Notes: generated from the letters alone by a model not told the origin. Positions 28,104 to 37,243 are shown, numbered from the stretch's first letter. The stretch is DNA of 49,431 nt from an uncultured Actinomycetes bacterium (GCA_937926105.1 CALANS010000218.1:1-49431), one strand, 5' to 3'. Program-made: numbers and translations.

Positions 28104-28119
28104 GCCCGGTAGGTGCGCC
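28104..28119 (-). promoter_or_regulatory. Recurring leader motif, copy 6
   Basis: GGCGCACCTACCGGGC on the minus strand abuts the ATG at 28103. There is no other obvious ribosome-binding site. Confidence 0.45.
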
Positions 28120-28141
28120 GCACGGTCACCCGGAGGCGGCG

Positions 28142-29182
28142 CTAGAGGGCGCGCAGGTGGCCTCGCGCCGATGCAGCCACCGCGTCGGTGCCGGTACTGG
28201 TGGCTGCTGTGGTGTGGACGGTGGCGAGGTGGTCCGCGAAGGTGCTGGTGCCCTGAGCGGTGCGCAGGAACGAATCGATCTGCTCGTCGGTCAGGGTGGC
28301 GGCGAGTTCGTCGAGGTCGTAGTGCTCCCACCAGTTCTCTAGTTCGCCCCAGGTGGCGATGAACGCCCGCACCGGATACCGCGCCGCCGAGTCACCCTCG
28401 GGTGAGGGGGTGCGGTGGTGGCGGGCGCGGCGCTTGCCGGCGGCAGCGTGCTTGGCGCGGGCGAGGGCCTGCTGGGCGAGGGCGTCGAGATCGGCGTCCT
28501 GTTCCGCGTTGGCCTGCGCGGTGGCGGCCTGGATCGTGTCGCGTAGTGCCTCGTAAATCGGCCGCACTGGCGCGCCTGCCTCGATCCGCGCCAACTCCTC
28601 GGTGACGTGTTGGCGGAGCTGGTCGGGCTGGGCAGGGTCGTTGGCGAGGGCTTGCAGGTGCCCGATCCTCTCCAACGTGGTGTAGGAGGCGCGGCCGGTG
28701 ACCATGCGGGCCGCCTGCGCGCGGGCCTCACCCAGCGGGGTTGACGGTCCCGCCACAGTGGCGGGACCGTCCCCGCCCGGCTGATGCTCGGTGCTGAACT
28801 GGGTGGCGGCCTTACGCCGGGCGGCGTCCTCGGCCATCACCTGCTTCAACTCCCGGTACAGGCCGGCGGCTTCGAGTTGGGTCAGCGGCTTGTGCAGCAT
28901 GTTGTCATCTTGTTCGGCCATGAGCTGCCCGAGCCGGTCGGAGATGCCAGAGCGGACCCACACGCTGACGGTGCGCCACCGCAACTGTTGGATCGCAGCC
29001 AGGCGGCGTCGCCCGCACACCAGGACCCCGTCCGGGGTGATCGTCGGTGGCTGCAACAGGCCTTCCCGGTCGATGGAGGTGGCCAGCGCGTCCAGGTCGC
29101 CCAGGTCGGCGCGGTGCCGGCGTCCGACGATGATCGAGTCCACGGCCCGTTCCAGTTCGATGTACCCGGCCGGGGTACTCAT
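28142..29182 (-). CDS. ParB-like nuclease-domain DNA-binding protein
   Basis: 346 residues from ATG 29182 (ATGA overlap with the previous gene). ParB N-terminal fold with GLLQPPTITPDGVLVCGRRRLAA (the GxxR box) and the following EQDDNMLHKPLTQLEAAGLY, then a HTH-like middle and a long Ala-rich helical tail. ParB-family proteins bind CTP and spread on parS-like sites. No ParA partner is seen nearby, so it may act as an element regulator or maintenance factor rather than a classic partition protein. Confidence 0.85.
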   Translation of the reverse strand: MSTPAGYIELERAVDSIIVGRRHRADLGDLDALATSIDREGLLQPPTITPDGVLVCGRRRLAAIQQLRWRTVSVWVRSGISDRLGQLMAEQDDNMLHKPLTQLEAAGLYRELKQVMAEDAARRKAATQFSTEHQPGGDGPATVAGPSTPLGEARAQAARMVTGRASYTTLERIGHLQALANDPAQPDQLRQHVTEELARIEAGAPVRPIYEALRDTIQAATAQANAEQDADLDALAQQALARAKHAAAGKRRARHHRTPSPEGDSAARYPVRAFIATWGELENWWEHYDLDELAATLTDEQIDSFLRTAQGTSTFADHLATVHTTAATSTGTDAVAASARGHLRAL

Positions 29183-30081
29183 GGCCGGCCCCTGCGGGTC
29201 GGGGCGGCCAGCGAAACCGCCAATACGAGGTCGTCGTCGCGCAGCAGGATCGGCAAGCTCTCGCCGATCAGCAGCCGCAGCAACACCCCGCGGCCGGCGC
29301 TGGTCGCGGCATAGGCCGGGTGCGGGTTGCCCAGCAGGGTCCGCAGCAGCACCGACCATGACCGGCCGGGAACATCGAGCAGGGCGCGGGCGTACCGGTC
29401 GCGGCGCAGCGACTCGTAGGCAGTCCGCCGGCTGCCGGACTTCGCCAGCGCGGCGCACACATGCTCGACCCCGGCGCGCGCCGTCTCGGGCGGCCACCCC
29501 AGCAGGACCAGGAACCGGACCGCGTGATCCACGGCGGTCTGCGCCGAGGTCCGCGGCTCCGGTGAGACCGACACCAGATCATCGGCCAGATCAGCAGACC
29601 CCGGGTCGTCGGTGGACTGGAGTGAAGGGTGGTAGTCGGTCAGCGGGTTGTCTCGGTCGCTGAACCGCTCCGGGTCGTGGAAGGCGGAGATGTGCGGGCG
29701 GCGGGCCTGATGCACCGAGCAGAGCAGTCCTTGGGCGCGTTCCTCGGCGATGCAGGTGATCCGTACTGCGTGGGTGATGACCGCCCACGGATCATCCGCG
29801 TTCTGGGCCGCCCGGGTGCGCATCACGTCGAACGCCGCCGCTGCGGCCTCCCACGGGTCCAAACCATGCTTGCGCGCCAGAGCGGCGTATTTCTCCGCGG
29901 CGAAAGCCATCAGCTGTGCGGCTACCGGGTCGTGCTCCCACGCGCCCGACCCCTGGCCGCGCAGCCGGCGCAGCAGCGCCCGCAGGCCCTCACCGGTGCG
30001 GTAGTCCTCCGCCCCGGCCATCGTGCGTGCCGGACCAGCGGCCCGGGCGTTGGTGGTTGGCTGGTTGTTGTTGTCGGTCAT
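29179..30081 (-). CDS. Conserved ICE protein, unknown function
   Basis: 300 residues from ATG 30081 (GGGAGGT eight bases upstream). A helical N-terminal half (LMAFAAEKYAALARKHGL, DPWEAAAAAFDVMRTRAA, PWAVITHAVRITCIAEERAQ) has faint resemblance to sigma-factor region 2 but lacks diagnostic residues. The C-terminal half has GSRRTAYESLRRDRYARALL and LLRLLIGESLPILL. It is coupled to parB downstream. Leader motif copy 7 lies just upstream. A regulator is possible. Confidence 0.7.
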   Translation of the reverse strand: MTDNNNQPTTNARAAGPARTMAGAEDYRTGEGLRALLRRLRGQGSGAWEHDPVAAQLMAFAAEKYAALARKHGLDPWEAAAAAFDVMRTRAAQNADDPWAVITHAVRITCIAEERAQGLLCSVHQARRPHISAFHDPERFSDRDNPLTDYHPSLQSTDDPGSADLADDLVSVSPEPRTSAQTAVDHAVRFLVLLGWPPETARAGVEHVCAALAKSGSRRTAYESLRRDRYARALLDVPGRSWSVLLRTLLGNPHPAYAATSAGRGVLLRLLIGESLPILLRDDDLVLAVSLAAPTRRGRP

Positions 30082-30096
30082 GGTGTGGGCACCTCC

Positions 30097-30114
30097 CGGC
30101 AGGCAGGTGCACCC
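30097..30114 (-). promoter_or_regulatory. Recurring leader motif, copy 7
   Basis: GGGTGCACCTGCCTGCCG on the minus strand, ending 16 bases before the ATG at 30081 and just upstream of the ribosome-binding site. Confidence 0.45.
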
Positions 30115-30173
30115 GGCGCTCCCAGCGCCGTTGCACCCGATGCCCGGCCGGCCCATCGACCATCACCGCCCCT

Positions 30174-30581
30174 TTACCGCATCCCGACCCCGGACCGCAC
30201 CGGACCCGATTGCGCCCCGCGGCGCCCGAACGCCGATGCCGGCGGCAGGCGCCGTGCCCGGCCGGTCAGCCGCCCCGCGACCTGCCGCGCACTCTCGTGT
30301 GCCGCGGTGCGGGTGCGGCGGGCCAGTTCGGTGTGCAGGTCGAGCCCGCGCCCGGCCAGCCGCGAGGAGAAGCGGGCGATCAGATCGGTCGGGCGGACCC
30401 ACTCGATGCCCCAGCCCTGCGCCTTCTCCAGCGTCGCCTTCGCTTGCTGGTGGCCGATTGCGGCCTCCTTGACCGCATCCGGGGTCCGTGCCGGTTCCTC
30501 GACCTGCCGCGATGCTCGCAGCTGCCGATCGGGCTCGGCGTGCCGGTGTTCCTGCTCGATGGGGCTGATGTGCTCGGTCAT
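30174..30581 (-). CDS. Small charged helical protein, unknown function
   Basis: 135 residues (ATGA overlap with the upstream DUF2637-like gene). A Glu/His/Arg-rich N-terminus, a central segment KATLEKAQGWGIEWVRPTDLIARFSSRLAG, then an Arg-rich tail. The composition suggests nucleic-acid contact. Function not known. Confidence 0.65.
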   Translation of the reverse strand: MTEHISPIEQEHRHAEPDRQLRASRQVEEPARTPDAVKEAAIGHQQAKATLEKAQGWGIEWVRPTDLIARFSSRLAGRGLDLHTELARRTRTAAHESARQVAGRLTGRARRLPPASAFGRRGAQSGPVRSGVGMR

Positions 30582-31285
30582 GGTGTGGCTCCCTCCGTCA
30601 CGGTCGCAAGCTCCGACCCGGACCGGTCTGGGTCATCTGGTTGGTGCGCGCTGGCGAACCACCGGCCCACCGTCGAGGGATGCACCCCCAGCTCGCGGGC
30701 GATCCGCTTGTTCGACCACCCCAGGCCGTGCAGCTCCTCTGCCCGCTCCCGCCGGCTCGGCAGCAGCGCCGGATCGGCCACCGGGTCGCGCCGCCCGGCT
30801 GCGGGCAGCTCGCCAGCGGGCAGGACAACGGGCTCCGTGTCGGTGACCATCAGGTCTGCCGGCTCAGGGTCAGGTCGCTTTGTGGTTGTCCGGGTGAGGA
30901 CGACGGTCAGGTGCGTGATCGCCAGCAGCACGATCGGCGGCACTGCGGCCACGCATGCGGCGAGCCCGCCGGGGACGGTCGCGTCAGCGGCGACCACGGC
31001 GTGCAGCGCGTTGGCGGTCACCGAGACCAGGGCGCCGCCGATCAGCAGCGCCCACGGATACCAGGCCGCTCGGGTCCCGCCAAGCGCGACGACCGCGACC
31101 GTGGCGACCACGATGATCCCGTCCACGATCAGCGGCCATGCCCACGCCTCACCAATGTCGATGCCGGAGCGGCGGGCCAGGTCGGCCAGGGAAGTGAAGG
31201 ACAGCCAGAACGCGCCGGCCGCGATGAACACCGTCCCCGCGACCGCGGTCACCACCGCCCACCGCCGGCCAGTCCCGCCCGGCAT
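30578..31285 (-). CDS. DUF2637-like membrane protein with C-terminal HTH
   Basis: 235 residues from ATG 31285 (TGATG overlap with the upstream stop). Four membrane helices (AVVTAVAGTVFIAAGAFWLSF, WPLIVDGIIVVATVAVVALG, YPWALLIGGALVSVTANALH, CVAAVPPIVLLAITHLTVVL) followed by a HTH (RAEELHGLGWSNKRIARELG, HPSTVGRWF). This layout matches DUF2637 proteins found on actinobacterial plasmids and ICEs, often near spread or transfer genes. It could link membrane state to gene control. Confidence 0.85.
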   Translation of the reverse strand: MPGGTGRRWAVVTAVAGTVFIAAGAFWLSFTSLADLARRSGIDIGEAWAWPLIVDGIIVVATVAVVALGGTRAAWYPWALLIGGALVSVTANALHAVVAADATVPGGLAACVAAVPPIVLLAITHLTVVLTRTTTKRPDPEPADLMVTDTEPVVLPAGELPAAGRRDPVADPALLPSRRERAEELHGLGWSNKRIARELGVHPSTVGRWFASAHQPDDPDRSGSELATVTEGATP

Positions 31286-32193
31286 CACAATCCCCGCGCG
31301 ATATCCGCAGTCCGCCACGATGTAGAGCCGCCACCGACCCGCCCGTTCGGGCCGGGTGACTGCGGCGCCAGTGCGGGGTGCACAGTCCGGTACGCGGACC
31401 GGACGGTCGCGGTGATCTCACGCTCGGCCAGCCCGGCGCGACCCGCGGCAGCCGAAAGCACATCCAACGCGTCGGAGGGCCGGATGCCGTTCTCCGCCAG
31501 TCGGCAGGCTGCCCAGAACAGGCCCCGGTTCCGTTCGCCCTCGGCCCGGTTGGCGACCCACGCCGCCAACCGGGACGCGTCCGCCTCCCGCTCCAGCCGA
31601 ACCGGTGCGCGAGGTGCCGGGGTCGGGCGGGGGTCCAGGAAGTCCCGCAACTGCTCCGCGTCCAGAACGCCGGCGGGCTCTGTGTTGGCGGTTCGTACTC
31701 GGTAGCGGAGGGGTTCGCCATCGCTCGGCACGACGGAGGGAGGTGTGACGACGTAGCCACCGTCGCCGCGGAAGTCCACGCCTGCTCGCGCTGCCTGCCA
31801 ACACGGTTGCCTCGCACCGGGTGTGGCCGGGTAGTAGGCGTGCATTCCGCCCGAGGGAGTGTCCACCATGACCGTCCACCCATCGGTCAGGCCGGCGTAG
31901 GTGGCCCGCTCGAATGCGGCGAACCCGCTCACCGGCCCGTGCACATCCACATCGACGACCACCAGCCCCGAGGCCGCACCGGCCGGCACGCCGATATTCG
32001 CGCCCGGCCACCGCCGCCACCACGCCGTCACCTGCTCCGGATCGGTAGTGGCGTCGCGGAAGCCATGGACGGTCGCCGGTCGCTTCCCGCCCGGGACGCA
32101 TGGGAAGACCGGCACACCGGCGGCGACGAGCATCCCCGCCGACTCTGGCAGCGGCCGGCCCGACACCTCACCGATGACTCGTGCCGGGTCCAT
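31285..32193 (-). CDS. Bifunctional DNA primase/polymerase (Prim-Pol domain)
   Basis: 302 residues from ATG 32193 (TGATG overlap with the ardC-like stop). N-terminal Prim-Pol fold: VPVFPCVPGGKRPAT, the metal-binding GLVVVDVDVHG, PSGGMHAYYPATPGA and GDGGYVVTPPSVVP. No helicase domain is fused. It probably primes second-strand synthesis or replication of the excised element, working with the SSB. Confidence 0.9.
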   Translation of the reverse strand: MDPARVIGEVSGRPLPESAGMLVAAGVPVFPCVPGGKRPATVHGFRDATTDPEQVTAWWRRWPGANIGVPAGAASGLVVVDVDVHGPVSGFAAFERATYAGLTDGWTVMVDTPSGGMHAYYPATPGARQPCWQAARAGVDFRGDGGYVVTPPSVVPSDGEPLRYRVRTANTEPAGVLDAEQLRDFLDPRPTPAPRAPVRLEREADASRLAAWVANRAEGERNRGLFWAACRLAENGIRPSDALDVLSAAAGRAGLAEREITATVRSAYRTVHPALAPQSPGPNGRVGGGSTSWRTADIARGL

Positions 32194-33290
32194 CACAGCC
32201 CCCTCGCCACTGGCACCGCCGGCGCGAGCGCCGGCCGCGGCTCAGCCGCCATCGCAGGTGCTGTCGCACGTGCCTTGTCCGGCTGCTCGGGTCGCTCGGG
32301 GTTCGGGTGGTCGCGGGTCAGGCCGGGTGGATCGCCGCCGCCCACCTGGGCCGTAGGCAGGGCGTCGAGGATCGCGACCGCCGCGGCACGGACGCGTTCG
32401 CCGGTGGCCTTGACGACCTCGACCGGTGAGGAGTCCTTGACCGTGGACGCCCACCCCGCCACGTACGGGATCGTGTAGTCGCTGGTGTCCATGCCGTGCG
32501 CGGCGGCGATCATCAACGCCACCGAGTCGGCCTCCACCTCCCCGATCCCGCGATGCCGGCGAGCCTCTTCGTTGCCGGGGCCGTGCAACCTGACATGCGC
32601 GAGCTCGTGGGCCAGGGTCTTCACCTGCGCAGCCGGGTCCATATTCGCCCGCACCGAGACCGTCCGGGATTCAAAGTCGGTCATGCCGTTGGCTCCGTGG
32701 ATCGCCAGCTCGTCCGGCACCCGCACCACCGCGTACCCGGCCGACTCCACCAGCCCGGCCAGCCCGTCCCACAACCCTTCCGGCGCTTGACCTTTCAGCA
32801 GCCGCGGGGCGGGTCGCTCCGGCACCGGGTCACCGGTGGTCTGCGAGACGTCCCACACGTAGGCAGGTTTCGCGCCGACCACACGGGACCTCATGGTCTC
32901 GCCGGCCTTCGGCTTCTCGAACCGGCCCAACCGCCGCCACGAGCCGGGGTCTTGCGGTGTGGTCGTGGCGAACCTGCCCCGCACCGGGGCGAAGATCATG
33001 TATCCGGCCTGGCCCTTGGCCACCTGGCGCCCCAGCGTCTGCCACTGCTTGAACCCGGCCACATACGAGGGCACCGCGTCCGGGACGCGACCCTTGTCGT
33101 AGGCGTCGAGATGCTGCATCTCGATCAGCAGCGTGTTGTTGAACGACCTCGACCGGAACCTCGCGGCGAACTCCAACGCACGCTTCCAGTCCTCGCCCGA
33201 CACCAGCGCCTCGACCTGCCCGGCCAGCCGCGCATGCAACGCATCAAGCTTCGCGTCCCGCGCCGCCCGCGCTTCCTCCCTCGTCGCCAT
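32193..33290 (-). CDS. ArdC-like antirestriction protein / zinc metallopeptidase
   Basis: 365 residues from ATG 33290 (GGGAGGAGG upstream). An N-terminal ssDNA-binding ArdC domain (DWKRALEFAARFRSRSFNNT, FKQWQTLGRQVAKGQAGYMI) and an ImmA/IrrE-type zinc motif HELAHVRLH near residue 225, followed by GEVEADSVALMIAAAHG. ArdC-type proteins protect incoming single-stranded DNA during conjugation. First gene of the long minus-strand transfer operon. Confidence 0.88.
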   Translation of the reverse strand: MATREEARAARDAKLDALHARLAGQVEALVSGEDWKRALEFAARFRSRSFNNTLLIEMQHLDAYDKGRVPDAVPSYVAGFKQWQTLGRQVAKGQAGYMIFAPVRGRFATTTPQDPGSWRRLGRFEKPKAGETMRSRVVGAKPAYVWDVSQTTGDPVPERPAPRLLKGQAPEGLWDGLAGLVESAGYAVVRVPDELAIHGANGMTDFESRTVSVRANMDPAAQVKTLAHELAHVRLHGPGNEEARRHRGIGEVEADSVALMIAAAHGMDTSDYTIPYVAGWASTVKDSSPVEVVKATGERVRAAAVAILDALPTAQVGGGDPPGLTRDHPNPERPEQPDKARATAPAMAAEPRPALAPAVPVARGL

Positions 33291-33508
33291 CACCCAACCT
33301 CCTCCCGGCACGGCACACGTTGGGGCCGTGGCCTGCATGACCATGAGGTACGCCAGGAGGACCGGGGAAAGGAGACGGGCGAGGAACGAGGCGGCGGCCG
33401 TCAGGCTCCCAGCGAACCCGACGTCTCCCAATCGGGCTACCGGTCACAACACGGGTGCGGAGGTGGGGTGCAACGATCCTGCGGGAATCACCGGGACATA
33501 TGCGTGGA

Positions 33509-34453
33509 TCACCCGGACCTGTGGGCCTCCGGACCGCTTCGGCTCATCGTTCTGTACCGGCCCGGAGTTAGCCCGACGCTGCGGCGAAACTGACGAGCTG
33601 CGAAGTCAGGATCACCCCAACCCACCGAGTGAGCGATGGCCGCGATCGGCGTGTCTGTGGTACGCAGAAGACGGGCCATCCGCTCTGTACGCAGCATGGT
33701 CAGGTAGGCGATCGGCGACTTGCCGTACGCATCCACGAACACTCGGCCCAACTGCGACGGTGACAAATGGACCGTCTGTGCGAGCGCATCGACGGTCCAC
33801 CGGTGCTCTGGCCTGTCGCGGAGGAGGGTCGCAATCGTGCGCGCCTCCTTGCGAAGGGGCGCGAAACGATGAAGCCGCGGAGGCGACGGTCGCGTGGTCG
33901 CTCGCTGCGTCGAAGACAACCGAACTGGCGAGGTCGCAATGTATGGCGCGATGATGTGGGCAACGGAGAACCAGAGCGCCTGTATCCGATAGAAGTGCTC
34001 GGCGAAGTCGCCACTAATACAGAGCACGACTAGTTCGTCGAGCCACGGCGCCAATATCCCTGCACGATCTTCGCCGAGGTGGAGAATCTGGGTAGGTTCG
34101 GAATACAAGGTCGCCGCGAATTCGCGCGCGGCGAGACGGTCGCACAGGAGCCCCGCATTTCTCCAGAAGACTTGATCTACCACATACTCGGTGTCTAGGT
34201 AGAGCGTGGTCACAGTGACATAACCCTCGGGCTCACTTCCGCACAAGACATTCGCGCCAAGCACAATGACATCGCCGACTCCGATTGCCTTCTGCCCGAA
34301 CTCGCCAAACAAGATCGCGGAGCCCGAACGCACAACGACAACCTTCACGCAGTCGTACGCCGCTGGGCCGATTGGACGGTGGAATGTAGCGCCGCGTGCG
34401 ACGACTGGCGTGAAAACACCAGGCAGGGACTGGCACGTGCCACAATGGTTCAT
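33509..34453 (-). CDS. AraC/XylS-family transcriptional regulator
   Basis: 314 residues. An N-terminal sensor part of the AraC-binding-2 type (YDCVKVVVVRSGSAILFGEF) and a C-terminal double HTH (WTVDALAQTVHLSPSQLGRVF, SPIAYLTMLRTERMARLLR, DTPIAAIAHSVGWGDPDFAA, FRRSVGLTPGRYR). It lies upstream of and in the same direction as the transfer operon, 218 bases from the ardC-like start, so it may regulate that operon. Codon use is less GC-rich than its neighbours. Confidence 0.9.
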   Translation of the reverse strand: MNHCGTCQSLPGVFTPVVARGATFHRPIGPAAYDCVKVVVVRSGSAILFGEFGQKAIGVGDVIVLGANVLCGSEPEGYVTVTTLYLDTEYVVDQVFWRNAGLLCDRLAAREFAATLYSEPTQILHLGEDRAGILAPWLDELVVLCISGDFAEHFYRIQALWFSVAHIIAPYIATSPVRLSSTQRATTRPSPPRLHRFAPLRKEARTIATLLRDRPEHRWTVDALAQTVHLSPSQLGRVFVDAYGKSPIAYLTMLRTERMARLLRTTDTPIAAIAHSVGWGDPDFAARQFRRSVGLTPGRYRTMSRSGPEAHRSG

Positions 34454-34468
34454 GTCGCGTGGGATTCG

Positions 34469-34816
34469 CTAACTCAGCCCGATCGAGAAAGCGACCATCG
34501 AGACATACATGCCCGCACCCCGGGCGCCAACGCCGCAATCATTGCGTCGACCAGGATCATTACGAGGCCGATGATCATCACTGGGAGTTGCCCCAGGACG
34601 CGGCGGTCGGACGATTAGCCGCGCGTCGTACAGCTCCAAGGCAGGCCACTCCGGCTCTAGCTCGGGCTCGGCGCTATCGAGTATGACTGCGGACATCTCT
34701 ACCGACGATGACGCATCGAGGGAGATCTGCGGGTCGAGGTCGTACGCCACGAGAAGGTCACTTGGACCGTTACCCGCGTTCTTAGCTGACGCGTCGGCCG
34801 ACGCACCCTGAGTCAT
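34469..34816 (-). CDS. Possible small ORF 2 (uncertain, maybe frame-shifted)
   Basis: 115 codons from ATG 34816, overlapping ORF 1 by ATGA. An acidic stretch (SAEPELEPEWPALELYDARL) is followed by Arg-rich sequence. In another minus-strand frame the 3' part encodes the strongly hydrophobic MIIGLVMILVDAMIAAL, which looks more like a real membrane segment. Either the gene is frame-shifted or the frame is chance. Confidence 0.35.
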   Translation of the reverse strand: MTQGASADASAKNAGNGPSDLLVAYDLDPQISLDASSSVEMSAVILDSAEPELEPEWPALELYDARLIVRPPRPGATPSDDHRPRNDPGRRNDCGVGARGAGMYVSMVAFSIGLS

Positions 34817-34992
34817 CCCAGGTTCGCCTGCAGGCCGGTCCGCGCCAAACAAGGTGCATCGTTCTCACCGTCGCTGTGGTAGCTGTTCGGCGTGCGCCGC
34901 GGCTGTGGGGGCACGTCAAGCCGAGTCGGTGGCGACGTCGGTTTGTCTTCGGGGCGGCCGGTCAGCGTCGACGACTTTCCGATCCCTAACAT
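34813..34992 (-). CDS. Possible small ORF 1 downstream of a MerR-type operator
   Basis: 59 codons (begins MLGIGKSSTLTGRP). AGGAGG with ideal 7-base spacing precedes the ATG, and a MerR-type dyad lies just upstream. The peptide is not recognised. It may be a remnant of a second metal-inducible gene. Confidence 0.4.
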   Translation of the reverse strand: MLGIGKSSTLTGRPEDKPTSPPTRLDVPPQPRRTPNSYHSDGENDAPCLARTGLQANLG

Positions 34993-35012
34993 TCCGACGC
35001 CTCCTAGTCTTC

Positions 35013-35043
35013 AGCGAACACCTTGTCCTAAGGGCAAGGTCAA
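35013..35043 (-). promoter_or_regulatory. MerR-type operator C (orphan)
   Basis: On the minus strand TTGACC is followed by a 19-bp spacer with dyad ACCTTGCCCTTAGGACAAGGT, then a weak TTCGCT. The half-sites match operators A and B 25 kb away. Confidence 0.65.
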
Positions 35044-35097
35044 GAAGGTGGCGTCTCTCGTTAGGGGGGCACTGCGAGTTGCCCGCCACGAGCACAA

Positions 35098-35602
35098 CTA
35101 GTCATTGCGACCGCGCAGTTTCCCTCGGAGAGACCGGAGTGCCCTCGTGGCCTGGAGCGGAAGAACTCCGTTGCCGAGCGCAGTTGTCTGCTGGTTGGCC
35201 TTGAGGCCGTGTACCGGATCAGTGACCCACCCTTCGGGGAGACCCATGATCCATTCCACGAACACGGGCGATGGGCGTCGGCCGGCGTCCTCATTCAGAA
35301 GTGCTGGCGCTGGAGCCGCCCTTCCGGTGATGTGCTCCCATCGGACGATGGCGTGGGCGTAGCGTCCCCAGCGGCGAAAATGCCCTCGATCAGGAACCAC
35401 AACGTCTCTGATCCGCTGTTCTTGCTGCGTGAGCCAGTCGGCCCGTTGAGCGCCAGGTCGATTACCTGGTGGGGAAGCGCGATCGTCCCTCGTCTGGCTC
35501 GCACATGATCCAATGACTTGCTGCCGCGTGATGAGTCGGCCGCAAGTGGTGTTCGGAAGGGAGTCTTGGCGGTGGGCGAGGATGAAGATGCGAAGCCTGG
35601 GG
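35098..35602 (-). pseudogene. C5-cytosine DNA methyltransferase, 3' fragment
   Basis: Carries the last third of the methyltransferase: LRIFILAHR (motif VIII region), a target-recognition stretch, RRWGRYAHAIVRWEHITG, SPVFVEWIMGLPEGWVT and the terminal LGNGVLPLQA (motif X). It has no start of its own. When the cassette 35603-38670 and one CTGGGG copy are removed, this frame joins the 5' fragment without shift. TAG stop at 35098. Confidence 0.88.
35597..35602 (+). repeat. Target-site duplication, left copy
   Basis: CTGGGG, identical to 38671-38676 on the other side of the arsenic cassette. Confidence 0.8.
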
Positions 35603-35690
35603 TGGCTTTGTAGGTGAGTTCCAACAGCGTTTGCCGGTGAGTTTCGACAGCACCCGGTGGCGGCGCTGATTTGGATGTCAGTGAGCGTCT
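35603..35690 (+). repeat. Left terminal inverted repeat of the arsenic cassette
   Basis: Starts TGGCTTTGTAGGTGAGTTCC. Contains two close copies (22-bp period) and a third, weaker copy of a GGTGAGTT.C.ACAGC unit. It matches the right end over about 65 bases with few differences. Confidence 0.82.
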
Positions 35691-35728
35691 CCGGAGTGCG
35701 CCCATCGATCGCCCTGGCGTTTGGCGCG

Positions 35729-36136
35729 TTACACGGGCAGGAGTTCGTCGACCAGGTCTTGGACCCGGTCGCGGATCTGGTCGCGGACCTGGCGGACTAC
35801 TGCCAGGGGCTGCCCTGCTGGGTCGGTCAGTGGCCAGTCTTCGTAGCGTTTGCCGGGGAAGTAGGGGCAGGTGTCGCCGCAGCCCATGGTGACAACGACG
35901 TCGACGTCTTGGACGAGTTCTACGCCGAGTAGCTGGGGTTGTGCGGTGGTGATGTCGATGTCGACCTCGGCCATGGCCTGGATGGCAACGGGGTTGATCT
36001 GGTCGGCGGGTTCGGTGCCTGCGGAGTAGATGTCGATGCGGTCACCGGCTAGGTGGCGTAGCCAGCCGGCGGCCATTTGGGAGCGTCCGGCGTTGTGGAC
36101 GCAGACGAACAGCACGGCGGTGCGAGCGTCGGTCAT
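35729..36136 (-). CDS. arsC: Arsenate reductase (LMW-phosphatase type)
   Basis: 135 residues. P-loop CVHNAGRS near the N-terminus (VLFVCVHNAGRSQMAAG), a second cysteine pair in GCGDTCPYFPGK, then WPLTDP. The layout matches thioredoxin/mycoredoxin-linked arsenate reductases. It reduces arsenate to arsenite for export by Acr3. ATG 36136 overlaps the acr3 stop (ATGA). Independent of the ArsC domain in the 18-kb ArsRC fusion. Confidence 0.95.
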   Translation of the reverse strand: MTDARTAVLFVCVHNAGRSQMAAGWLRHLAGDRIDIYSAGTEPADQINPVAIQAMAEVDIDITTAQPQLLGVELVQDVDVVVTMGCGDTCPYFPGKRYEDWPLTDPAGQPLAVVRQVRDQIRDRVQDLVDELLPV

Positions 36137-37239
36137 GGTGTCTCCTGGACGGGGGCAGCGTTGGTGGCGGTGAAGCGTGACCGCAGGGCGAGGGCGACGC
36201 AGACCAGGGCGACCAGGACGGGCACCTCGATCAGGGGTCCGACGACGCCGGCCAAGGCTTGGCCGGAGGTGACGCCAAAGGTGGCGATCGCGACGGCGAT
36301 GGTCAGTTCGAAGTTGTTCCCTGCAGCGGTGAACGCCAGCGTCGTGGTCCGCTCGTAGCCGAGGCGGACTGTCTTGCCGAGGGCGTACCCGCCGCCCCAC
36401 ATGAGCGCGAAGTAGACGAGCAGTGGTAGTGCGATGCGGGCGACGTCGAGCGGGTGGCTGGTGATCTGGTGGCCCTGCAGGGCGAAGAGGATAACGATGG
36501 TGAAGAGCAGGCCGTAGAGCGCCCATGGCCCGATGCAGGGCAGGAACTTCTGCTCGTACCAGGTTCGCCCCTTGGCCTTCTCGCCCAGGCGGCGGGTGAG
36601 GAACCCGGCCAGCAGGGGGATGCCGAGGAAGACCAGCACGGAGGCGGCGATGTGCCAGGCGGACACGTTCAGGTGTTCTTGGTGCAGGCCGAGCCAGCCG
36701 GGCAGCACGGATAGGTAGAACCAGCCGAGTGCGGCGAAGGCGATGACTTGGAAGACGGAGTTGATCGCGACGAGGACGGCTGCGGCTTCCCGGTCGCCGC
36801 AGGCTAGGTCGTTCCAGATGATCACCATGGCGATGCAGCGGGCGAGGCCGACGATGATGAGCCCTGTCCGGTAGGTCGGCAGGTCGGGCAGGAATACCCA
36901 GGCGAGAGTGAACATCAGCAGCGGCCCGATGACCCAGTTCAGCGCCAGCGAGGTGACTAGCATGCGTTTGTCGCCGGTCACGGTGTCGAGGCGGTCGTAG
37001 CGGACCTTGGCCAGGACGGGGTACATCATGATCAGGAGTCCGAGCGCGATAGGCAGCGAAACGCCTTGGACGTCAACGGCACTCAGCGCATTGTCCAAGC
37101 CCGGCACGAGCCGGCCGAGCACGAGCCCGGCCACCATCGCGACCCCGATCCAGCCCGGTAGGAACCGGTCGAGGGTCGACAGTTTGGTCAGCAGATGCGC
37201 GCCATCGGTGCCGGGCTCGGCAGTGTGCAGGTCGGTCAC
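36133..37239 (-). CDS. acr3: ACR3-family arsenite efflux permease
   Basis: 368 residues from GTG 37239, four bases after the arsM stop. About ten membrane helices; conserved ACR3 motif with the essential cysteine in IIVGLARCIAMVIIWNDLAC, plus ALNWVIGPLLMF and the C-terminal GNNFELTIAVAIATFG. It exports arsenite using the proton gradient. Full length for the family. Confidence 0.96.
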   Translation of the reverse strand: MTDLHTAEPGTDGAHLLTKLSTLDRFLPGWIGVAMVAGLVLGRLVPGLDNALSAVDVQGVSLPIALGLLIMMYPVLAKVRYDRLDTVTGDKRMLVTSLALNWVIGPLLMFTLAWVFLPDLPTYRTGLIIVGLARCIAMVIIWNDLACGDREAAAVLVAINSVFQVIAFAALGWFYLSVLPGWLGLHQEHLNVSAWHIAASVLVFLGIPLLAGFLTRRLGEKAKGRTWYEQKFLPCIGPWALYGLLFTIVILFALQGHQITSHPLDVARIALPLLVYFALMWGGGYALGKTVRLGYERTTTLAFTAAGNNFELTIAVAIATFGVTSGQALAGVVGPLIEVPVLVALVCVALALRSRFTATNAAPVQETP

Positions 37240-37243
37240 GGTG

